Shown here in pieces: positions 58,987 through 64,000 of a stretch of DNA of 64,000 nt. Below the pieces are notes generated by a model. It saw only the letters and a program-made list of their open reading frames with translations, was not told the DNA's origin and did no database searches. Where the stretch lies: positions 1,488,001-1,552,000 of the forward strand of contig NZ_CP024996.1 in assembly GCF_003719195.1 (NCBI RefSeq), given 5' to 3'. The position numbers and the translations under genes were made by a program. This DNA comes from Herbaspirillum rubrisubalbicans (GTDB lineage Bacteria > Pseudomonadota > Gammaproteobacteria > Burkholderiales > Burkholderiaceae_D). Numbering within the stretch: position 1 is the stretch's first letter; every line of letters begins with the position of its first letter.

Positions 58987-59379
58987 TCACGAATCGAGTG
59001 TTTTCTTGATCGCGTTGATGAAACCGATATCAAAAAGCTTTCTGCGACGAGAGTTTAGTATCTCGTCGTTAGCGCCTTCAGACCACCCTTCTTGGTTCAA
59101 AAATTCTATTGATATGGCTTGTCTTAGCGCCTGCTTTTCGGTATCTGACAGGCCGATGCTACTCGTCATCTGGACTACTTCGCCTTTCGGTGTGACGTTG
59201 ATGTGGCCTGGTAGGACACGTCGATCAACGATTACGTTAGCGTTCGCCCGAAGTAGTTTGACTTCTCCGCGTAGGCGATCTTTCTCGGCAATGATATGTC
59301 CCAATAGCACCCGCAACGCGGGATCAGAAATTTTCTGGAGTAAATCATTATCGGTCAGCAGACTGTCGCGGGATCGCAT
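58987..59379 (-). pseudogene. 5'-truncated GmtX-like accessory protein of a recombinase trio
   Basis: 130 codons reading LLTDNDLLQKISDPALRVLL, a coiled-coil helix EKDRLRGEVKLLRANANVIV, and EGWSEGANDEILNSRRRKLF near the end. I recognise, from memory, the C-terminal two thirds of GmtX, the small accessory protein of gamma-mobile-trio elements. The N-terminal helix-turn-helix part is missing: the frame runs straight into the srkA 3' fragment at about 59397. The two recombinases of such a trio are not in the window. It is likely inactive, though ATG 59379 could start a short product. Confidence 0.6.
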
Positions 59380-59397
59380 GGCGGTAGAAGACTTCTT

Positions 59398-59529
59398 GCG
59401 CGGCGCTGGAATGATCCCGCCTTCCCGGTGGCCTTTCCCTGGTTCGGCAGCGTGCGCTACTGGCAAGACCGCATCCTCGAATTGCGCGAGCAGGTGGCCT
59501 TGATGCAGGAAGCGCCATTTGCCTGGTAG
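59398..59529 (+). pseudogene. srkA: 3' part of srkA beyond the island
   Basis: 44 codons ARRWNDPAFPVAFPWFG and on to the stop match the C-terminus of SrkA (compare IARRWKDPAFPVAFPWFG in the island copy) and have the high GC of the host. Together with 50745-51387 it shows the original gene. Judged by the island copy, about 80 codons between HGDC and ARRW are absent. Confidence 0.93.
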
Positions 59530-59796
59530 TGGTCCGCTCCAAAAATGCATAATTGACTCGCATTTTGCTTTGAGGCTTGAATCTTCTCATCCTGCGAGTG
59601 GATGGTGTTTTGTCATGTTGTTTTGAAAAATCATCAATACTACTCGCTTACTGGCGTTTGACGAATATCAAAACCGGCCTGATCCCTTTTGTTATGTTGG
59701 ACAGCAACAGGGCCGGGTGCTGCATCACGATCTGACGATCTGATGGTTCCCTGTCCTGATGCTTCATTCATTCAATAAGGTCAAAAGGGGGCCGAT

Positions 59797-61377
59797 ATGC
59801 TGGGGATCACGAAACTTTCCATTGGAGCGCGTCTATACGGGGTCTCGGGGCTGCTCATTGCAGCCTTGAGCGCGCTGGCCATCACCTCATGGGTGCAACT
59901 GTCGCAGGTCAACCAGCTGGCGCATCGCGTCGGTGAGGTCCGCGTCACTCAACTGGCCCTCATCGCCAGTACCGAACTGAACCTGACCCGGGTCATGGTG
60001 GACTTGCGCCAGGCCTTGCTGGTCAAGGATGCGGCGCAGATCCGTGCAGCGCTGGCCGATGTCGACGCCATGCGCAAGCAGATCACCGACAACGACAATG
60101 CCTACCTCAAGGACGTCGCCACCCAGGAAGGGCGGGACGCCTTCGATCGCAACTGGCTCAAGCTGCAGCAAGTCACCTGGCCGGTGGCCGAGGCCAACAT
60201 GGCGCTCATCCGCGATGGTCGCACCGATGATGCCATGACCATGCTGGAGCAGAAAACCGCACCCGCCTTCGCACCCCTGCAAAAGTGGCTCAGCGAAGAG
60301 CGTGCGCGCCAGGGCAGTTCGGTCGGGCAGGAAGTGCTCGACATCGGCAACTCGGCTAATCTGATGCGGATGCAGTTGACCTCGCTGGTGGTGGTCATTG
60401 CTATTGGACTGAGTCTGTTCTCCTGGTATATCGGACGGGTGTTGCGCAGCCGCGTGGTGCAATCGCAGCAGGTGGCGCAGCGGGTCAAGGATGGCGACTT
60501 CACGGTGGAGGTGCGTGATGATGCCCGCGATGAATTCAGCCCTTTATTGCATACCCTGGGCGAGATGCAGACTTCCCTGACCGGTGTGGTGCGCAGCGTG
60601 CGCGGCAACGCTGAATACGTAGCCACGGCCAGCGCCGAGATTTCCAAGGGCAACAACGACCTGGCGCAACGCACTGAATCGCAGGCCTCGGCCCTGGAAG
60701 AGACCGCTGCCTCGATGGAAGAACTGAGCACCACGGTCACCCAGAACGTGGACAGCGCGCGCGAAGCCGACAGCCTCACCAAGGCCGCCAGCGATATCGC
60801 CAGGAAGGGCGGCGAGGTGGTCTCGGAAGTGGTGCAGACCATGCGCAACATCAACGAAAGCAGCAAGCACATCGCCGACATCATCGGCGTGATCGACGGC
60901 ATTGCCTTCCAGACCAACATCCTGGCGCTCAATGCGGCGGTGGAAGCGGCCCGTGCCGGCGAGCAGGGCCGCGGCTTTGCGGTGGTGGCCTCCGAAGTGC
61001 GCAGCCTGGCCGGACGCTCGGCCGAGGCGGCCAAGCAGATCAAGGGACTCATCACGGTCAGCGTGGAGCGCATCGAACATGGCACGCAACTGGTCGACCA
61101 GGCCGGCCAGACCATGGATGAAGTGGTGGCCTCGGTGGCGCGGGTGACCGACATCATGAGCCGCATCAACGAAGCCAGCGTGGAGCAAAGCGCCGGTGTG
61201 GGGCAGGTCAGCGAGGCAGTCACCCAGATGGACCAGGTCACGCAGCAGAACGCGGCCCTGGTCGAGCAGACCGCAGCCGCGGCCGAAAGCCTCAAGGGCC
61301 AGGCGCAACAATTGGTCAATGCGATGTCGGTGTTCAAGCTGGCCCAGGAACGCTTGACGCTGGAACTGGTGGAGTGA
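59797..61377 (+). CDS. Methyl-accepting chemotaxis protein
   Basis: 526-aa transmembrane chemoreceptor. Membrane helix 1 at about residues 14-33, a periplasmic four-helix-bundle sensor domain, membrane helix 2 at about 190-212, HAMP domain, then the long cytoplasmic signalling coiled coil with the conserved hairpin tip IIGVIDGIAFQTNILALNAA. Methylation helices flank the tip (QRTESQASALEETAASMEEL). There is no NWETF-type CheR tether at the C-terminus. Ligand unknown. A stand-alone gene with its own upstream region. Confidence 0.95.
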   Translation: MLGITKLSIGARLYGVSGLLIAALSALAITSWVQLSQVNQLAHRVGEVRVTQLALIASTELNLTRVMVDLRQALLVKDAAQIRAALADVDAMRKQITDNDNAYLKDVATQEGRDAFDRNWLKLQQVTWPVAEANMALIRDGRTDDAMTMLEQKTAPAFAPLQKWLSEERARQGSSVGQEVLDIGNSANLMRMQLTSLVVVIAIGLSLFSWYIGRVLRSRVVQSQQVAQRVKDGDFTVEVRDDARDEFSPLLHTLGEMQTSLTGVVRSVRGNAEYVATASAEISKGNNDLAQRTESQASALEETAASMEELSTTVTQNVDSAREADSLTKAASDIARKGGEVVSEVVQTMRNINESSKHIADIIGVIDGIAFQTNILALNAAVEAARAGEQGRGFAVVASEVRSLAGRSAEAAKQIKGLITVSVERIEHGTQLVDQAGQTMDEVVASVARVTDIMSRINEASVEQSAGVGQVSEAVTQMDQVTQQNAALVEQTAAAAESLKGQAQQLVNAMSVFKLAQERLTLELVE

Positions 61378-61395
61378 GCTAGAGGTAAGATGTGT

Positions 61396-61423
61396 AAGAG
61401 GTAAGAGGTAAGAGGTAAGAGGT
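61396..61423. repeat. Tandem heptanucleotide repeat (AAGAGGT)4
   Basis: Four perfect copies of AAGAGGT in a row, with a degenerate AGAGGTAAGA just before. It starts 18 bp after the chemoreceptor stop. Confidence 0.9.
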
Positions 61424-61451
61424 CTGAGCTCTGCGCAGAGCAGCTCAGACC
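61421..61451. terminator. Strong hairpin after the chemoreceptor gene
   Basis: GGTCTGAGCT (61421-61430) pairs perfectly with AGCTCAGACC (61442-61451), and the interior CTCTGCGCAGAG is itself palindromic. No T-tract follows, so termination would need Rho or another factor. Confidence 0.55.
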
Positions 61452-61956
61452 AGTGCATTGCAGTCCAGGGCAGCGTCATGCCGCCCTGGGCTATTCAGCC
61501 TCAGCACGTCCGGCCGCAATAGCTGGACGTGGCGCTTTGCGCGCTTCCAACTGCCCGGCGGCAACACAGGCTGGTCGCCGGCCTATGGCTGGCGGTGTTG
61601 ACTTGTCCCGTGCCGATGGTCAACGCTGCCCTCAGGCATTCCCCTTCCCGATAAAACAAGAGCCGTCCCGCTAATTTTTTGCGTCACCTGACGTATCACG
61701 GCAAACTGTTCGGTATGATGGCCGTCCAGTCCCCTGACCCGTCACATCTGCCGTGACATGCGCAGGCGGCAGCGGTCGGCAAGCAACGTGCTCATGCGGT
61801 CATGCGGATGTTGTGCTGGATGGCGATGCTGCCGATATTTCCTGAAAGATATATGATCTGTCGGCAATTCGGGCCATGGGCATCGAGGAGTTACCGATTG
61901 ACCCGCCCGACCCGGCGCAGCCTGCCTAGAGGGCAGGACGAAAGCAAACACTGACC

Positions 61957-62526
61957 ATGAATCCATCTCCGATCCGCTGCGGCTGGGTCAACCTCGCCAA
62001 TCCTCGTTACGTTGACTATCACGACCATGAATGGGGCGTGCCCTGCCACGATGAGACCCGTCTGTTTGAAATGCTGAACCTGGAAGGCGCCCAGGCCGGG
62101 CTCTCATGGGAAACCGTACTGAACAAGCGCGACAGTTACCGCGAGGCTTTCGACGGCTGGGACGCCGACAAGATCGCCCGCTACGATGAGCGCCGGGTGG
62201 CGCAACTGCTGGCCAATCCCGGCATCGTGCGCAATCGCCTCAAGGTGGCGGCCACCATCGGCAATGCCCGCGCCTATCTCAAGCTGTGCGAGGAAGTGGG
62301 CGGGCTCGATCCCTATCTGTGGGGTCATGTCGATGGCCAGCCCATCGTCAACCGCTGGGCGTCGTTGGCCGATTGCCCGGCCAAGACGCCGCTGTCGGAC
62401 GCCATTTCCAAGGACCTAGCCCGGCGCGGCTTCAAGTTCGTCGGTTCCACCATCATCTACGCCTATCTGCAGGGCGTGGGCGTGATCAACGACCACGTAC
62501 GCGATTGCCATTGCCATGCCGGCTAA
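61957..62526 (+). CDS. tag: DNA-3-methyladenine glycosylase I
   Basis: Removes 3-methyladenine from alkylated DNA, starting base excision repair. Tag family signatures: RCGWVNLANPRYVDYHDHEWGVP with zinc and base-pocket residues, FEMLNLEGAQAGLSWETVL, GFKFVGSTIIYAYLQGVGVINDH and terminal DCHCH zinc ligands. 189 aa. Confidence 0.97.
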   Translation: MNPSPIRCGWVNLANPRYVDYHDHEWGVPCHDETRLFEMLNLEGAQAGLSWETVLNKRDSYREAFDGWDADKIARYDERRVAQLLANPGIVRNRLKVAATIGNARAYLKLCEEVGGLDPYLWGHVDGQPIVNRWASLADCPAKTPLSDAISKDLARRGFKFVGSTIIYAYLQGVGVINDHVRDCHCHAG

Positions 62527-62683
62527 GGTGCAGGGACCAACCTACACCAAAGGACGGCGTCGGCTCAGGTGGCTGGGGTCGGGTTTGGTTTACACTCGCA
62601 GCCTGCGGCGCGCATCGGCGTTGTCCGAATAGATTCACGAGGCCGGCTGGCGTCTTGCCAGGCCGGTGAAGTTTGGGAGTAGC

Positions 62684-64000
62684 ATGATTTTCGTCAAATG
62701 GTTTGGCTGGTCGGTCCTCTGGCTGCTGCCGCTGCTGCTGCGCACGGTAGTGCGCGCGCTCGGCCGCAAGTCGCTCTTCGGGGGCCGCGGCGCCATTCGC
62801 CTGTGGTGCGGCAGCCTGTTGTTGCTGGCGGCCAGCGCTGCGCTGGAGTCGCTGATCCGCGCCCAACTCAGTTCCAGCGATGATGGCCCCAGTGCGGCGC
62901 TGTTCGGCGCGGCCCTCATGGAGGGCCTGGGCGGCAAGATCAACAAATGGCTGGCGGCCCTGCTGATGCTGGGCTTGCTGGCGCTGGGCCTGAAATGGCT
63001 GCTGGGGGCCATCTTCAGCCGGACTGCTGTCAGCGAGCGGGACGATCATCCCGAACTGGACCTGGGCCCGCCGCGCCGCGGCAGCATCGAAAGCGAACGG
63101 GTGCGCTTGAGCAGCCTGCACGCCCATGGGGGCAGTGGTGCGCGCAGCAGTTTCCCGGCCGCGAGCGAGCGTCGCCCCCCGGTCAGCCGTGCGCCTTCGC
63201 CCACCCGCGGGCCGGCCGCTTCGCCATTCGAACCGCGTCCGCGCCCGGCCCGGCTGACCCCGGCCGCGCCACCGACGCCGCCCGCGCCCCGTCCGGCTGA
63301 GGGCGCAGCCCGCGATGACTGGAAAGTCCCGCTCTCGGCCATCACCGGAAACCATCCTCGCCAGCAACACACGGGGCCAGGCGGGCAGGGTGGCCAGGGT
63401 GGCAAATGGCCTTCGCTCAATCCCCGTCAAGCCGGCCCGGCTGCCAAGCCCCGTCCCGAATCCGAATGGGCGGCCTTCGAAAGCCTGCGTCCGACCGAGG
63501 CCATGCTGGCTCGCGCCGCCGCCAGCCGCGCTATCTCCGCGGCCAGCGCAGCGGCCGATGCGAGTCTGTCACGGGCCAGCAATCCGACGCCACCGATTCG
63601 TCCCATTCCCTCCTCGATTGCCCGTGGCAACCCGACCTCGACCATGCCGCCGTCACCGGCCACCCGCAGCATCCGCATCAGTAGCGTGGGCCGCGCTGGC
63701 CAGCCGCCCGGTGCCACTGCAGGCACGCCGACCGAGCGTGCCGACCTGGTGCCGACGCGCCTGATGCGCTCGCTGCAGGAGAGCAGCACGCCTGAACCGT
63801 TGCCGCAGCCGGCCCCCATCGTGCCGCTGGCGCAGCAAGCGCCTGCCGAGCCCATGGTGCCGCCGTCAAGCTTGCCGCCGGTGTCCACACCCACGGCCTT
63901 GCCGCCAGCCCCCGAGCCTGAACCGGTCCAACAGGAACCGATCGACCTGGGCACCTTCAATGCACCCTGGTTCGACATGCTGCCCGATCCTGTGCCTGCT
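62684..64000 (+). CDS. Membrane-anchored Pro/Ala-rich protein, 5' part
   Basis: Open frame of 439 codons that continues past the window end. GGGAG precedes ATG 62684. Two or three hydrophobic segments in the first 115 residues (SVLWLLPLLLRTVV, CGSLLLLAASAAL, WLAALLMLGLLALGLKWLL) are followed by a long low-complexity cytoplasmic or periplasmic stretch rich in Pro, Ala, Ser and Arg with no recognised domain. Function unknown; the missing C-terminus may hold a domain. Confidence 0.7.
   Translation, partial: MIFVKWFGWSVLWLLPLLLRTVVRALGRKSLFGGRGAIRLWCGSLLLLAASAALESLIRAQLSSSDDGPSAALFGAALMEGLGGKINKWLAALLMLGLLALGLKWLLGAIFSRTAVSERDDHPELDLGPPRRGSIESERVRLSSLHAHGGSGARSSFPAASERRPPVSRAPSPTRGPAASPFEPRPRPARLTPAAPPTPPAPRPAEGAARDDWKVPLSAITGNHPRQQHTGPGGQGGQGGKWPSLNPRQAGPAAKPRPESEWAAFESLRPTEAMLARAAASRAISAASAAADASLSRASNPTPPIRPIPSSIARGNPTSTMPPSPATRSIRISSVGRAGQPPGATAGTPTERADLVPTRLMRSLQESSTPEPLPQPAPIVPLAQQAPAEPMVPPSSLPPVSTPTALPPAPEPEPVQQEPIDLGTFNAPWFDMLPDPVPA

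Larger units (their letters stand above)
51388..59397. mobile_element. Defence-like genomic island inserted in srkA
   Basis: About 8 kb of clearly AT-richer sequence with different codon use lies between the 5' and 3' pieces of srkA. It carries a full-length srkA homologue at its left edge, nucleases of Abi/Mrr type, a trypsin-like protease, an AbiH scar, a cyclase-like protein, IS3 elements and a truncated GmtX-like accessory gene at its right edge. No tyrosine or serine recombinase remains. The left boundary is sharp (51387/51388); the right one is placed where srkA homology resumes. About 80 srkA codons are missing at the right side. Confidence 0.87.
61378..61956. other. Gene-free region between the chemoreceptor gene and tag
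   Basis: 579 bp. It contains the heptanucleotide tandem repeat and the hairpin listed below. The remainder shows no convincing open frame; short frames lack starts with ribosome-binding sites. Confidence 0.6.

Noticed and set aside
59380..59550. Upstream extension of the GmtX-like frame
   Set aside because: Those codons are the antisense of the srkA 3' fragment, so the extension is an accident of the junction.

Overview
The window is a high-GC betaproteobacterial chromosome segment. Gene content and protein wording (class II ArgG, Phe-type AroG, YhdP, DUF1016/SEC-C proteins, a biuret/allophanate operon with BMP- and Ssu-type transporters) point to Herbaspirillum or a close relative in the Oxalobacteraceae; the genus is an inference from recall, not a search. 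No rRNA, tRNA or CRISPR array was seen.

Layout. 1-10 kb: housekeeping genes clpA (+), then a minus-strand series of a degenerate M48/PDZ lipoprotein, dut, coaBC, lspA, ileS and ribF. 10.2-22.1 kb: one long minus-strand catabolic operon, transcribed from the allophanate hydrolase (AtzF type) through an Ssu/Tau-type ABC importer, a BMP/nucleoside-type ABC importer, a biuret hydrolase (BiuH type), a second isochorismatase-fold hydrolase, an AtzH/HpxZ-like protein and finally a GntR/FCD regulator. Together they can import a urea oligomer (biuret, perhaps triuret) and strip it to ammonia and CO2; a 32-bp dyad lies directly in front of the first start codon. 22.3-41.8 kb: rsmE, tkt, a GNAT gene, gapA, a lipoprotein, a methyltransferase, glnE, yhdP, a nitrilase-fold amidase, tldD, aroG (preceded by a Phe/Tyr-rich leader peptide and attenuator), yajQ and murB. 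41.85-43.47 kb: a complete IS1182-type insertion sequence that landed on the murB/ppnP terminator hairpin and duplicated it. 43.5-50.6 kb: ppnP, argG, argF, rsgA, a pterin dehydratase, an M48 membrane protease, orn and a YecA-like SEC-C protein.

51.4-59.4 kb: an AT-richer island that splits the chromosomal stress kinase gene srkA after the catalytic-loop codons HGDC. The island carries its own full-length, divergent srkA copy at its left edge, followed by defence-like cargo: an AbiJ-like PD-(D/E)XK nuclease, a trypsin-like protease, an IS3 element with -1 frameshift signal, a DUF1016 nuclease remnant, an Mrr-like nuclease, an AbiH scar and a class III cyclase-like protein. A 5'-truncated GmtX-like accessory protein of a recombinase trio sits at the right edge. 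About 80 codons of the native srkA are missing at the right junction, which suggests a later deletion that also removed the recombinases.

59.8-64 kb: a methyl-accepting chemotaxis protein, a heptanucleotide repeat with a strong hairpin, tag (3-methyladenine glycosylase) and the start of a membrane-anchored Pro/Ala-rich protein that runs off the window.
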